Source of the DNA: Microbacterium oleivorans
Lineage (GTDB): Bacteria > Actinomycetota > Actinomycetes > Actinomycetales > Microbacteriaceae
Direction: 5' to 3'
NCBI RefSeq assembly: GCF_013389665.1
Contig: NZ_CP058316.1
Span: 1,426,001 to 1,490,000 of the forward strand
Length of the DNA: 64,000 bases
Below, piece by piece: positions 30,189 to 40,258 of this stretch. Under the pieces are notes generated by a model that saw only the letters and a program-made list of their open reading frames with translations, had not been told where the DNA came from and ran no database searches. The first letter of the stretch is position 1. Every line of letters starts with the position of its first letter. Both the position numbers and the translations under genes were made by a program.

Positions 30189-31786
30189 CCGCACCCATCC
30201 TCACCATCGACGATCTCTCGCTCGAGACCGTCACGACCGGCGAGCGCCGCACGCTCGTCACGGGCGTCTCGCTCGAGATCGGCACCGGGCAAGCCCTGGG
30301 CATCGTCGGCGAGTCCGGCTCGGGCAAGAGCCTGACGATGCTGGCCGCCATGGGCCTCCTCCCCGAGGGTGTGCGCGTCTCGGGCGGGCGGATCCTGCTC
30401 GACGGGCGCGACGTCACCGCCCTCAGCGACCGCGAGCTGCGATCGGCGCGTGGCCGGGTCGCCGCGATGATCTTCCAGGACCCCATGTCCTCGCTCGATC
30501 CGCTGCGGCCGGTCGGGGCGCAGGTCGCGACCGCCGTGCGCGTGCATGCCCCCCGTCTCGGCCGCGCCGCCGCCCGGCGGCGCGCCGTGGAGCTGCTGGA
30601 GTCGGTGGGCGTTCGCCACGCCGCCGAGCGCGCCGCGGCACGGCCGCACCAGTGGTCGGGCGGCATGCGTCAGCGCGCGATGATCGCCATGGCCATCGCG
30701 CACGACCCGCTGCTGCTGATCGCCGACGAACCCACCACCGCCCTCGATGTGACGGTTCAGGCACAGGTCATGGCACTCCTCGACGAAGTGCGCGAGCGCA
30801 CCGGGTCGGCACTGGCCCTGGTCACTCACGACCTGGGGGTGGTCGCCCAGCACACCGACGAGATCGCGGTCATGCGTTCGGGCCGCATCGTCGAGCGCGG
30901 CACCACCCGCGCGGTGCTGACGGCCCCGACCCAGGACTACACCCGGCGCCTGCTCGCCGCGGTCCCCTCGGCTCACCGGCCGCCCGCGCAGCCGCGGCCC
31001 ACCGAAACCCACATCGAAACCGGCACCGACACCGCGTTGGAGGTCACGGACCTCGTCGTGACCTACGCGGGGCACCGCGGCGGCGCGGTGCGCGCGGTCG
31101 ACGGAGTGTCGCTCCGGGTACGCGCGGGCGAGACGCTCGCCGTCGTCGGCGAGTCCGGATGCGGCAAGTCGTCGCTGCTGCGCGCGATCCTCGGCCTCAC
31201 GCCCGCGGCATCCGGATCGATCGCCTTCGCGGGCACGCCGATGGCCCCCTCGATCTCGGGGCGCACGGGCGCAGACCGGGCGAGAGCCCAGATCGTGTTC
31301 CAGGATCCCTCGTCCGCCCTCGACCCCCGTCTGAGCATCGCGCGCACCGTCGCCGAGCCGCTGCGGGTGCGCGGAGCCTTCTCACGGGAACGCGTGCGGG
31401 CGCTGCTCGACGCGGTGGGTCTGGACGCCTCGTTCGACGAACGGCTGCCGCGACGCCTGTCGGGCGGCCAACGCCAGCGTGTCGGGATCGCACGCGCCCT
31501 CGCTCTCGACCCGGCACTCGTGCTGCTCGACGAGCCGGTGTCCGCGCTGGACGTGTCGATCCAGGCGCAGGTCCTCGACCTGCTGCGCGACCTGCAGCGC
31601 GAGCACCGCCTGGCCTACCTCTTCGTATCGCACGATCTCGGTGTCGTCCGCGGCATCGCCGACCGTGTCGTCGTGATGCAGTCCGGCCGCATCGTCGAGG
31701 AGGGCGCCACCGAAGACGTGTTCACCGACCCGCAGCATCCCTACACCCGCACCCTGCTCGACGCCATTCCCCGCCTCACCGTCTGA
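30185..31786 (+). CDS. ABC importer ATPase, fused DppD-DppF
   Basis: Two nucleotide-binding domains in one 533 aa chain. Domain 1 has Walker A GESGSGKS at residues 42-49, signature WSGGMRQR and Walker B LLIADEPT. Domain 2, from about residue 285, has Walker A GESGCGKS, signature LSGGQRQR and Walker B LVLLDEPV. Each is followed by the oligopeptide-type C-terminal region (TQDYTRRLLAAVP, QHPYTRTLLDAIP). Fusion guarantees equal amounts of the two ATPases. It energises the DppBC-like permeases. Confidence 0.9.
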   Translation: MTAPILTIDDLSLETVTTGERRTLVTGVSLEIGTGQALGIVGESGSGKSLTMLAAMGLLPEGVRVSGGRILLDGRDVTALSDRELRSARGRVAAMIFQDPMSSLDPLRPVGAQVATAVRVHAPRLGRAAARRRAVELLESVGVRHAAERAAARPHQWSGGMRQRAMIAMAIAHDPLLLIADEPTTALDVTVQAQVMALLDEVRERTGSALALVTHDLGVVAQHTDEIAVMRSGRIVERGTTRAVLTAPTQDYTRRLLAAVPSAHRPPAQPRPTETHIETGTDTALEVTDLVVTYAGHRGGAVRAVDGVSLRVRAGETLAVVGESGCGKSSLLRAILGLTPAASGSIAFAGTPMAPSISGRTGADRARAQIVFQDPSSALDPRLSIARTVAEPLRVRGAFSRERVRALLDAVGLDASFDERLPRRLSGGQRQRVGIARALALDPALVLLDEPVSALDVSIQAQVLDLLRDLQREHRLAYLFVSHDLGVVRGIADRVVVMQSGRIVEEGATEDVFTDPQHPYTRTLLDAIPRLTV

Positions 31787-31797
31787 AAGGCCCCGCC

Positions 31798-33339
31798 ATG
31801 ACCTCTCCCCGCTCCCGCCGCGCACTCGCCGGCGGATCGTCGCTCGCCCTGGGCGCCCTGCTGCTGTCCGGCTGCGCCGGCGGCTTCGACGAGCCGTCGG
31901 GCTCGTCGTCCGACGGTGCGCAGACCGCCATCACTGCGGCCCTCCCCACCGACCCGACCTCGATGGACCCGATCCGCTCGGGGGCGCTCGTGGTGCTGTC
32001 GGTGTTCTTCCACACCCACGACCAGCTGGTCAAGATCGCCGCCGACGGCGAGATGCTGCCCAAGCTCGCCACCGAGTGGACCTCGAACGCCGACCTCACC
32101 GAATGGGAGTTCACGCTGCAGCCCGAGGTCACCGCGAGCAACGGCGAAGCGATCGACGCCGACGACGTCGTCTTCTCGTACGAGACCATCCTCGGCGATC
32201 CGACGGGTGAGAACTACGCCTATCTGTCGTCGATCGACCGCGTCGAGAAGGTCGACGACCTCACCGTGCGCTTCGTGCTGAAGCAGCCCTTCTCGGCCTT
32301 CCCCCGCAACACCTCGCTCATCTCGATCGTCCCGGCGGACACGTACCAGGAGATGGGTCCGGACGCCTACGCACGCGAGCCGATCGGATCGGGCCCCTAC
32401 GTCTTCGAGAAGATCGCCGCGGGCGTGTCGTACGACCTCGTGCGCAACGAGGACTACTGGGGCGAGGCGCCCGTCATCGAGTCGATCTCGCTGCAGCCGG
32501 TGTCGTCGGCCGAGTCCCGCGCGAGCGGCGTCCTCTCGGGTGACCTCGACGTCGCCCAGATCGGCCCCACACAGGTGTCGAGCATCGAATCGGCCGGCAA
32601 CGCGCAGGTGTTCTCGGCGCTCTCGAACGGCGTCGTGTTCCTCGGCGTGAACTCCACCGCGGGCGCCCTGCAGGACGTCCGCGTCCGCCAGGCGGTGGCG
32701 CACGCCATCGACAGCGAGGCGATCGTCACCTCCCTCCTGGCCGGCCTCGCCGAGCCCGCCCGTGCCATGCTCGCCCCCGCCGTCGAGGGCTCCTCGGACG
32801 ACGTCGAGGGGCCGACGTTCGACCCCGACGCGGCGCGCGCACTCCTCGCCGAAGCCGGGTACGACGGCACGCCCATCCCGTTCGACTACGCCACCGACGG
32901 CCGGATCCCGCTCTCGAGCGAGATCGCCCAGAGCGTCCAGGGCTACCTCGAGGCCGTCGGTATCGCCGTCGACATGCGCGGCGCCGATCAGCAGAGCCAC
33001 ACCCTCAAGGTGCGCGGCAAAGAGATGCAGGGCATCTACCTCAACACCTGGGCGCCCTCCACGCTCGACGGCGACCTGCCGCTGACGGACTTCTACGAGC
33101 CGGCGGGCAACAACAACTACGCTCAGGACCCGGTCACCACCGAGCTCGCCGAACGCCAGCGCGGCGTGGAGGGCGCCGAGCGCGAGGACGTGTTCGCCGA
33201 GCTGCTGGACTACAGCAACGCCCAGGCGTACTTCGTGCCGCTCTACGTGCCCGCCAACAACTTCGCCGCCGGCGGATCGCTGCGGTGGGAGCCGCGCGCC
33301 GACGGCCTGTACGACTTCACCGAGACGAGCTTCGAATGA
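31798..33339 (+). CDS. ABC substrate-binding lipoprotein (family 5)
   Basis: The 513 aa extracellular binding protein has an Arg-rich signal peptide and lipobox LLSGC with lipidated Cys26. The family-5 solute-binding domain follows (PTSMDPIRSG, WTSNADLTEWEFTLQPEV, EPIGSGPYVF, QAVAHAID). This family binds peptides, nickel, opines, glycans or other small molecules, so the ligand cannot be named. ATG 31798 follows an AAAGG site. Its stop overlaps the amidohydrolase start (ATGA), unusual tight coupling of a binding protein to a catabolic enzyme. Confidence 0.9.
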   Translation: MTSPRSRRALAGGSSLALGALLLSGCAGGFDEPSGSSSDGAQTAITAALPTDPTSMDPIRSGALVVLSVFFHTHDQLVKIAADGEMLPKLATEWTSNADLTEWEFTLQPEVTASNGEAIDADDVVFSYETILGDPTGENYAYLSSIDRVEKVDDLTVRFVLKQPFSAFPRNTSLISIVPADTYQEMGPDAYAREPIGSGPYVFEKIAAGVSYDLVRNEDYWGEAPVIESISLQPVSSAESRASGVLSGDLDVAQIGPTQVSSIESAGNAQVFSALSNGVVFLGVNSTAGALQDVRVRQAVAHAIDSEAIVTSLLAGLAEPARAMLAPAVEGSSDDVEGPTFDPDAARALLAEAGYDGTPIPFDYATDGRIPLSSEIAQSVQGYLEAVGIAVDMRGADQQSHTLKVRGKEMQGIYLNTWAPSTLDGDLPLTDFYEPAGNNNYAQDPVTTELAERQRGVEGAEREDVFAELLDYSNAQAYFVPLYVPANNFAAGGSLRWEPRADGLYDFTETSFE

Positions 33340-34556
33340 CCCGCACCATCCTCACCGACGTCCGCCCGTGGGGCGGACCGAGCGCCGATGTGACCGTGGC
33401 GGGCGGCGTCATCACCGACGTCGCTCCCTCGGGCACGGCTCCCACCGACGCGGCGACGCTCGTCGAGGGACGCGGGCGCATCCTGGTGCCGTCCTTCGCC
33501 GACGTGCACGTCCACCTCGATTCCACGCGCGTCGGTCTGCCGTTCCGGCCCCACACCGGAGTGCCCGGCGTCTGGGGGATGATGCTCAACGATCGCCGCA
33601 ACTGGCGAGACGCCGAGGCGCCGATCGGCGAGCGGGTCGCGACCACCCTCGAGCGCGCGATCGCCCGCGGCACGACCGCCGTGCGCACCTACGCGCAGGT
33701 CGACACGGATGCCGGGCACGAGCGCCTCGACGCGGTGCTGGCCGCGCGCGAGGCGAACGCCGGCCGCTGCGACGTCGAGGTCATCGCGTTCCCCCAGGCC
33801 GGACTCCTCCGCGAGGCGGGGTCGGCGGAGGTGCTCGAGAGCGCCATGTCGCGCGGCGCGGACGTCGTCGGCGGGATCGATCCGTGCGCGTTGGACCGCG
33901 ACCCGGTCCGCCACCTCGACATCGTGTTCGGGATCGCCGAGAAGCACCACGCGCCGATCGACATCCACCTGCACGAGCCCGACCAGCTCGCGAAATTCTC
34001 GGCCGAGCTCATCATCGAGCGCACCCGCGCGCTCGACCTGCGCGGCCGCGTCACCATCTCGCACGGCTACGGCCTGGGCCGCCTCCCCGAGGAGCAGCTG
34101 CGGCCTCTGCTCGAGCAGTTCCGGGAGCTCGACATCTCCATGGCGACGATCGCCCCGCCGGCGGCGCTCCCGACACTGCTGCTCGCGGAGTACGGCATCC
34201 GGCTGGGTCTGGGTCAGGACGGCCAGCGCGACTACTGGTCTCCCTACGGCAACACCGACATGCTCGACCGGACCTGGCAGCTGGCGTTCACCAACGGTTT
34301 CCGCCGCGACGAGGACATCGAGCACTGCGTCGCGATCGCCACCGCGGGCGGGCGGGCGGTCATGGGGAACGCGCCGGCGCTGACCGGTCCGGGCGATCGC
34401 CCCGGCGTCGGGGTCGGCGACACCGCCGACCTCGTGCTGCTGGCCGGCGACACGGTCACAGCGGCCGTGATGGACCGTCTGCCCGACCGCACCGTCCTCT
34501 ACCGCGGTGCCGTCGTCGCCGACGGCCTCGAACTCACCGGCGAGGTCGCCGCGTGA
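33336..34556 (+). CDS. Amidohydrolase, cytosine-deaminase-like
   Basis: The 406 aa metal-dependent hydrolase has the urease/amidohydrolase fold. Residues aligned with those of CodA are present: His58 and His60 with Asp62 (HVHLDST), the IDIHLHEPDQ segment supplying the third His and the general-acid Glu, SHGYGLG, and a late Asp in GLGQDGQRDYWSP. CodA-type relatives deaminate or hydrolyse cyclic amidines and amides (cytosine, isoguanine, s-triazine derivatives). The substrate here is unknown but is presumably what the co-transcribed importer brings in. Confidence 0.82.
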   Translation: MTRTILTDVRPWGGPSADVTVAGGVITDVAPSGTAPTDAATLVEGRGRILVPSFADVHVHLDSTRVGLPFRPHTGVPGVWGMMLNDRRNWRDAEAPIGERVATTLERAIARGTTAVRTYAQVDTDAGHERLDAVLAAREANAGRCDVEVIAFPQAGLLREAGSAEVLESAMSRGADVVGGIDPCALDRDPVRHLDIVFGIAEKHHAPIDIHLHEPDQLAKFSAELIIERTRALDLRGRVTISHGYGLGRLPEEQLRPLLEQFRELDISMATIAPPAALPTLLLAEYGIRLGLGQDGQRDYWSPYGNTDMLDRTWQLAFTNGFRRDEDIEHCVAIATAGGRAVMGNAPALTGPGDRPGVGVGDTADLVLLAGDTVTAAVMDRLPDRTVLYRGAVVADGLELTGEVAA

Positions 34557-35548
34557 CGCTGCTCCTCGGCGCCTCCGACCTCGAGGCGCTCGTCGACCGG
34601 CCGGCGACGATCGCCGCGGTGGAGCGCGCGTTCGCCGAGATCGCCGACGGCGGCGCCGACCAGCCCGGCCCCACCTCCATGTCGACCCCCGCCGACTCGG
34701 GACGGTTCATCCTCATGGCGGCCGTCTCGGATGCCGCGGGCCTGGCGGGGGTGAAGCTGCTGGCCGATGTGCCCGAGAACGGCGGCCGCGGACTGCCGAC
34801 GCAGCGCTCGATGATCCTCGTCGTGGACCGCACCGACGGCGCACCCGTGGCGCTGCTGCACGGGCGGGTGCCCACGCGCGTGCGCACGGCCGCCGCGAGC
34901 GCCGTGGCGACACGTGCTCTCGCGCGCTCCGACAGCAGCTCCCTCGGCCTGCTGGGCGCCGGCGCGCTCGCCCGCGAGCACGTGCGCGCGCTGCGGGACG
35001 TCCGCCCGTTCGAGCGGCTCACCGTCTGGTCGCGCTCGCCCGAGACGGTGGCGAGGTTCGTCGCCGACCTCGCCCGCGACGACGACTGGACCGGCGAGGT
35101 CGTCTCGGCGGCGTCGCCGCGCGACGTCGTCGAGGCCTCCGACGTGGTGTGCACCTTGACCCCGTCGATCGAGCCGATCCTCGCCGGCGCGTGGCTGATG
35201 CCCGGCCAGCACCTCAACGTCGTGGGGGCGCGGCCGCGGCCCGACGAGCGCGAGGTCGACGGGGATGCTCTGGCGCGGGCCTCGGTCTGGGTCGACGACC
35301 GCGCAACCGCCGCGACGAAGTCGGGCGACCTGCTGCTCGCGGTGGCCGAGGGCGCGCTCGCGCTGGGCGACGTCGTCGGCACGCTCGGCGAGGTGCTGAC
35401 CGGCCGGGTGCGCGGACGCTCGAGCCCCGACGAGATCACGCTCTTCGACTCCGTCGGGATCGGCGCACAGGACGTCGCTGTCGCCGAGGTGCTGCTCGGC
35501 GCCGCACGCGCGCGGGGCGTGGGTACCCTCATCGACCTGAACGCCTGA
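34553..35548 (+). CDS. Ornithine cyclodeaminase/mu-crystallin family protein
   Basis: The 331 aa NAD(P)-binding protein has conserved Lys68 (GVKLL), Arg112 with TAAAS, and the Rossmann motif LGLLGAGALAREH from residue 131. The family includes ornithine cyclodeaminase, alanine dehydrogenase, ketimine reductases and several opine-type enzymes. GTG 34553 overlaps the amidohydrolase stop. As the last gene of an import-and-hydrolyse operon it probably handles an amino or imino acid released by the amidohydrolase (inference), not necessarily ornithine. Confidence 0.8.
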   Translation: MTLLLGASDLEALVDRPATIAAVERAFAEIADGGADQPGPTSMSTPADSGRFILMAAVSDAAGLAGVKLLADVPENGGRGLPTQRSMILVVDRTDGAPVALLHGRVPTRVRTAAASAVATRALARSDSSSLGLLGAGALAREHVRALRDVRPFERLTVWSRSPETVARFVADLARDDDWTGEVVSAASPRDVVEASDVVCTLTPSIEPILAGAWLMPGQHLNVVGARPRPDEREVDGDALARASVWVDDRATAATKSGDLLLAVAEGALALGDVVGTLGEVLTGRVRGRSSPDEITLFDSVGIGAQDVAVAEVLLGAARARGVGTLIDLNA

Positions 35549-35583
35549 CCCGACGGACCGTCGGACGCCCCGCGCGCCGGCGT

Positions 35584-36427
35584 TCAGTCGAGGAAGATGT
35601 CGGGGTAGAGCGCGTCGTCGGGGGTGCCGGGAACGGCGGCGTACGCCGAGAAATCGGTGATGCCCGCCGCCTCGAGCACGTCCTCGACGATCAGCGTCTG
35701 CCCCGAGCACGCCCGGGCCGGCTGCACGAGGACCTCATAGGCGGCGTCGGCGTAGATCTCGGGGGTGCGGCTGACCGCCATCATCCGGTCGCCGCCGAGG
35801 GAATAGCGCACGGCGGCGGTGGCGATCGTCGTCCGCGGCCACAGCGTGTTCGCGGCCACGCCGGCTGCGGCGAACTCCGCGGCGATCCCGAGCGTCGCCA
35901 TCGTCATGCCGTACTTCGCCAGCGTGTAGCCGGTGTGCGCTCCGAGCCACCTCGGCGAGAGGTTCAACGGCGGTGAGAGCGAGAGGATGTGGGGGTTCTC
36001 GGCCTCCTGAAGGATCGGCAGGGCGGCGCGCGAGAGCAGGAAGGTCCCCCGGACGTTCACCTCGTGCATGAGGTCGAACCGCTTCGTCGCGAGCTCGAGC
36101 GTTCCCGACAGGTCGATCGCCGAGGCGTTGTTGACCACGATGTCGATCCCGCCGAACTCCCCGTGGGTCTTCAGCACCGCCTGGGTGATGGAGTCCTCGT
36201 CGCGCACGTCGCCGACGATCGGCAGCGCCCGGCCCCCCCGCCTCGACGATCTCGGCGGCGGCCGTGTGGACGGTGCCCTCGAGCTTCGGGTGGGGCTGAT
36301 CGGTCTTCGCGAGCAGGGCGATGTTCGCGCCGTCGCGGGCGGCGCGGAGCGCGATGGCCAGCCCGATGCCGCGGCTGCCGCCCGACATCAGCAGCGTCTT
36401 GCCCGCGAGGGGCTTCGCGTCGGTCAT
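35584..36427 (-). pseudogene. SDR-family oxidoreductase with frameshift (HSDL2-like)
   Basis: The N-terminal part starts at ATG 36427 (MTDAKPLAGKTLLMSGGSRGIG, behind GAGGAG) and reads into a run of seven C at 36233-36239. The rest (VRDEDSITQAV, NNASAI, the YTLAK catalytic Tyr/Lys) continues in another frame to 35584. Removing one base of the run restores a smooth sequence (EAGGRALPIVGDVRDED), so the gene would be a complete SDR of about 280 aa. It is either a real frameshift, a phase-variable tract or a sequencing error. It is the last gene of the acyl-CoA operon, coupled to the hydratase by ATGA. Confidence 0.85.
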
Positions 36428-37227
36428 GAGTTCTCCTCGGGTCGAGAGCGGCGAGCGGATGCAGCGGCGAACGCGTCGATGCGGACGCGCGCCTCGTCGG
36501 TGTCGAAGCGCCCGCCGATGGTGCGCGCTTCGTCGTCGAGGCTGTCGGCGAACGGTCGCTGTGCGCCGGCGCGGACGAGACGTTTCGCCTGCCCGAATGC
36601 GGCGGTCGCGCCGTCGATCCAGGACGCGGCGATCGCCGCCGCGCGGGCCGCGGGATCGGGGACGACCTCGGTCACGAGGCCCCAATCGCGGGCGGTCTCG
36701 GCGTCGAGGGCGGTGTCGTGCAGCAGCAGCTGCAGTGCGCGCCGCTGTCCGACGGCGGCCGGCAGGAGCGTCGACACGCCCAGGTCGGGCGTGAGGCCGA
36801 TGTTGGCGTACTTGCTGACGAACACCGCCGACGGCGCGGCGACGATGTAGTCGGCGACCAGCATGATGCCGAGCCCGCCGCCGGCGACGGCGCCCTGCAC
36901 GGCGGCCACGATGGGAACGGCGCTCGCGGTCAGTGCCGCGATGCCGTCGGTGATCACCCGCGCCATCGCGGTGACCTCCTCGCCGCCGAGCCCCGACGTC
37001 GACATCGACACGACGTCGCCGCCGGCGCAGAAGGCGCGGCCCGCGGCATCCAGGATCACGGCGCCGATCGTCTCGTCTGCGGCCACATCGGTCGCGACCT
37101 CGCGCCACCGCTCCGCCATCTCCGCGTCGATGGCGTTCAGCGACATGGGTCGGTTCAGGGTGATGCGGGCGAGGGGTCCCTCGCGGCTCAGCAGGACGGT
37201 GTCGGTCGCAGGTGAGGTGTCGCTCAT
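36424..37227 (-). CDS. Enoyl-CoA hydratase/isomerase
   Basis: The 267 aa crotonase-fold protein has oxyanion-hole segments CAGGDV and GAVAGGGLGIMLVADY; TPDLGVS occupies the position of one catalytic Glu. The opening REGPLARITLNRP is typical. Because Asp takes the place of the usual second Glu, isomerase-type chemistry or a different acyl substrate is possible. Both ends overlap neighbours by ATGA, so it lies in a three-gene operon for beta-oxidation-like steps. Confidence 0.85.
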   Translation of the reverse strand: MSDTSPATDTVLLSREGPLARITLNRPMSLNAIDAEMAERWREVATDVAADETIGAVILDAAGRAFCAGGDVVSMSTSGLGGEEVTAMARVITDGIAALTASAVPIVAAVQGAVAGGGLGIMLVADYIVAAPSAVFVSKYANIGLTPDLGVSTLLPAAVGQRRALQLLLHDTALDAETARDWGLVTEVVPDPAARAAAIAASWIDGATAAFGQAKRLVRAGAQRPFADSLDDEARTIGGRFDTDEARVRIDAFAAASARRSRPEENS

Positions 37228-37985
37228 CGTGGTGCCATTCTGATCGCGCCGTCGAGACGGATCGTCTCGCCGTTGAGGTAGTCGTTGTCGACGATGTGCG
37301 CGGCGAGGGCGGCGAACTCCTCGGGTGTCCCCAGGCGCTGCGGGTACGGCACCTGCTCGCCGAGGGACTGCTGCGCGGCATCCGGTAGCCCCGCCATCAT
37401 CGGGGTCTGCATGATTCCGGGGGCGATGGTGCAGACGCGGATGCCGTGACGCGCGAGCTCGCGCGCGATCGGCAGGGTCATCGCGTGCACCGCCCCCTTC
37501 GACGCGGCGTAGGCGGGCTGGCCGATCTGGCCGTCGAAGGCCGCGACGGAGGCCGTGTTGACGATGACGCCGCGAGCACCGGTCTGCGTCGGGTCGGTGC
37601 GGGCGATCGCCGCCGAAGCCTGCGCCACGACGTTGTAGGTGCCGACGACGTTGATGCGGATGACGCGCTCGAAGTCCGGCAGCGGGGTCGGGTGACCTTC
37701 TCGGTCGAGCACTTTGGCGGGCGGCGCGATCCCGGCGCAGTTGACGACGATCCGCAGAGGCGCGCTGCGGCCAGCTGTCTCGACGGCCGCGGCGACCTCG
37801 GCCGGATCGGTGACGTCGGCCGGAGCGAACCGTCCGCCGATCTCGGCTGCGACCTCGGGCCCGGGCGATCCCGGGAGGTCGACGATCGTGACGTGGGCGC
37901 CGGCGGCGGCGAGGCGGCGTGCCGTGGCCGCGCCCAGTCCGCTGGCGCCGCCCGTGATGAGGGCGGAGGCTCCGGCGATCTGCAT
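37224..37985 (-). CDS. SDR 3-hydroxyacyl-CoA dehydrogenase (HSD17B10-like)
   Basis: The 253 aa short-chain dehydrogenase has cofactor motif [15 protein letters not shown], the catalytic Ser in [10 protein letters not shown] and YAASK. The [26 protein letters not shown] segment and the AFDGQIGQ patch are characteristic of the 17-beta-HSD type 10 / 3-hydroxy-2-methylbutyryl-CoA dehydrogenase group. ATG 37985 has a GGAG site. It leads the operon with the hydratase and the frameshifted SDR, likely serving branched or short acyl-CoA oxidation; its chemistry would also feed propionyl-CoA to the prp operon (inference). Confidence 0.85.
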   Translation of the reverse strand: MQIAGASALITGGASGLGAATARRLAAAGAHVTIVDLPGSPGPEVAAEIGGRFAPADVTDPAEVAAAVETAGRSAPLRIVVNCAGIAPPAKVLDREGHPTPLPDFERVIRINVVGTYNVVAQASAAIARTDPTQTGARGVIVNTASVAAFDGQIGQPAYAASKGAVHAMTLPIARELARHGIRVCTIAPGIMQTPMMAGLPDAAQQSLGEQVPYPQRLGTPEEFAALAAHIVDNDYLNGETIRLDGAIRMAPR

Positions 37986-38156
37986 GTGTTCTCCTTCGAA
38001 CTCGCCCCTCCACCCTAGAACGCCCGCGGCCGGCGTCCGGCCGGTCGTCGCGCGTGCCGTCAACAGGCTGAGCCGCAGGATCCCGGTCCCAAGCCGCCCC
38101 GAGTCCTGCCCTGTCCTGGCGACGGAACAGCCAGATCCGGCCTACTATCGGTCGCT

Positions 38157-38666
38157 GTGGAACGAGACCTGACCTGGCGGATCATCGACGTCCCCTACGA
38201 CGATCCCCGCGCCCGTGACCTGCGCCGACAGCTCGACGACGACCTCGGCGCTCGCTACGACGGCTTCCACGGCGACGAGCCCGACGAGCGACGCCGCGCC
38301 CGCGCCCGCGCGCTGGCGACGCACCCCGACGAGATCGTCGCGACGCTGATCGCCCTCGTCGCCCGGGCCGGCGCCGACGAGGCCCCCGCGGGGCACGTCA
38401 TCCTCCGCCGGCTCGGCGACGAGTGGGAGATCAAGCGGCTCATCGTGGCGCCCGCGTTCCGCGGGCTCGGCATCGCGCGCGGACTCATGTCGGCGGCGCT
38501 CGATGCGGCACGCGGGGACGGCGCGGAACGCGTGATCCTGCAGACCGGGCTCCAGCAGCCCGAGTCCCTCGCGCTCTACACGTCGATGGGGTTCAGCCGC
38601 ATCCCCGTCTATGAGCCCTACGCCGAGACGATGCCGCGCTCGGTGTGCTTCGCCCTCCCCCTCTGA
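38157..38666 (+). CDS. GNAT-family acetyltransferase
   Basis: The 169 aa protein has the acetyl-CoA motif VAPAFRGLGIARGLM at about residues 100-114 and a C-terminal LALYTSMGFSRIPVY segment. GTG 38157 is preceded by TACTAT eight bases upstream and no Shine-Dalgarno sequence. It is a lone gene, convergent with glpK 22 bases away. The substrate is unknown. Confidence 0.8.
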   Translation: MERDLTWRIIDVPYDDPRARDLRRQLDDDLGARYDGFHGDEPDERRRARARALATHPDEIVATLIALVARAGADEAPAGHVILRRLGDEWEIKRLIVAPAFRGLGIARGLMSAALDAARGDGAERVILQTGLQQPESLALYTSMGFSRIPVYEPYAETMPRSVCFALPL

Positions 38667-38688
38667 CACGACGCGGCGGCCTCAGTCG

Positions 38689-40203
38689 TCAGCGGACGTC
38701 GTCGTCGACCCAGTCCATCGACTTCGTCACGGCCTTCTTCCACAGCCGCAGCTGGCGCTCGCGCTCCGGGGCGTCGTCGTTCGGGGTCCAGCGCTTGTCC
38801 TCCTGCCAGTTGGCCCGGAGCTCGTCGAGGTCGCTCCAGAACCCGACGGCGAGGCCGGCGGCGTAAGCGGCACCCAACGCGGTCGTCTCGGCGACGACCG
38901 GCCGAACGACGGGGACCCCCAGGATGTCGGCCTGGAACTGCATGAGCGTGTCGTTGGCGATCATGCCGCCGTCGACCTTCAGCTCGGCCAGATCGACGCC
39001 CGAGTCGGCGTTGACGGCATCCAGCACTTCACGCGTCTGGAAGGCCGTCGCCTCGAGCGCGGCGCGCGAGAGGTGGCCGCGGTTGGCGTAGCGCGTGAGC
39101 CCGACGATCGCGCCGCGCGCGTCGGGACGCCAGTACGGCGCGTACAGCCCCGAGAAGGCGGGCACGAAGTACACACCGCCGTTGTCCTCGACCGACAGCG
39201 CGAGCTGCTCGACCTCGGGTGCCGTCGAGATGATCCCGAGCTGATCGCGCAGCCACTGGATGAGCGAGCCGGTGACGGCGATCGATCCCTCGAGCGCGTA
39301 GTGGGTGGGCCCGTCGCCGAGCTTGTACCCGACGGTGGTGAGCAGACCGTTCTCGGACTTCACGATCTCGGTGCCGGTCTGGAAGATCAGGAAGTTGCCG
39401 GTGCCGTAGGTGTTCTTGCTCTCACCGGCGTCGAACGCCGCCTGACCGAACGTCGCGGCCTGCTGATCGCCGAGGATGCCGGCCACCGGCGTCTCGCGCA
39501 GCAGCGACGTGTCGCGCGCCTCGCCGTAGACCTCGCTCGACGAGCGGATCTCGGGCATCATCGAGCGCGGCACACCGAAGTCGGCGAGGATGTCGTCGCG
39601 CCACTCGAGGGTCTCGAGGTCCATGAAGAGCGTGCGCGACGCGTTCGTGACGTCGGTCGCGTGGATGCCGCCCTTCGGGCCGCCGGTGAGGTTCCACAGC
39701 ACCCACGTGTCGGTCGTGCCGAAGACGAGGTCACCGGCCTCGGCCTTCTCACGGGCACCCTCGACGTTCTCGAGGATCCAGACGATCTTGGTGCCCGAGA
39801 AGTAGGTCGCCAGCGGCAGTCCGACGATGTCCTTGTACCGCTCGACGCCCTCGTCGCCGGCCAGGCGGTTGACGATGGACTGCGTGCGGGTGTCCTGCCA
39901 GACGATCGCGTTGTAGACGGGGGTGCCGGTGTTCTTGTCCCACACGACAGCGGTCTCACGCTGGTTGGTGATGCCGATCGCGGCGATGTCGTGGCGGGTG
40001 AGGTTCGCGCGGCCGAGCGCGATGCCGATGACCTCGCGCATGTTGTCGCGGATCTCGATCGGGTCGTGCTCGACCCAGCCCGCCCGCGGCATGATCTGCT
40101 CGTGCTCCTTCTGCCCGACGGAGATGATCGATCCCTTCTTGTCGAAGATGATCGCGCGACTCGAGGTGGTGCCCTGGTCGAGGGCGATGATGTACTCGGT
40201 CAT
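38689..40203 (-). CDS. glpK: Glycerol kinase
   Basis: Phosphorylates glycerol to sn-glycerol 3-phosphate. The 504 aa FGGY-family kinase has the N-terminal phosphate motif [15 protein letters not shown], the YGTGNFL and [13 protein letters not shown] segments and the C-terminal [10 protein letters not shown]. This is full length for GlpK. It lies 55 bases downstream of glpF, and glpD lies upstream of that, so the catabolic genes form one unit. Confidence 0.96.
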   Translation of the reverse strand: MTEYIIALDQGTTSSRAIIFDKKGSIISVGQKEHEQIMPRAGWVEHDPIEIRDNMREVIGIALGRANLTRHDIAAIGITNQRETAVVWDKNTGTPVYNAIVWQDTRTQSIVNRLAGDEGVERYKDIVGLPLATYFSGTKIVWILENVEGAREKAEAGDLVFGTTDTWVLWNLTGGPKGGIHATDVTNASRTLFMDLETLEWRDDILADFGVPRSMMPEIRSSSEVYGEARDTSLLRETPVAGILGDQQAATFGQAAFDAGESKNTYGTGNFLIFQTGTEIVKSENGLLTTVGYKLGDGPTHYALEGSIAVTGSLIQWLRDQLGIISTAPEVEQLALSVEDNGGVYFVPAFSGLYAPYWRPDARGAIVGLTRYANRGHLSRAALEATAFQTREVLDAVNADSGVDLAELKVDGGMIANDTLMQFQADILGVPVVRPVVAETTALGAAYAAGLAVGFWSDLDELRANWQEDKRWTPNDDAPERERQLRLWKKAVTKSMDWVDDDVR

Positions 40204-40258
40204 GGTGTGACGTCCTTGTCTGTGAGGGTCGGATCAGGGGTGTGTCTGCGGGGCCGGG

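Noticed and set aside
34553..35548. A true ornithine cyclodeaminase making proline
   Set aside because: The family is functionally mixed and the operon context (importer plus amidohydrolase) points to another substrate, so only the family name is given.
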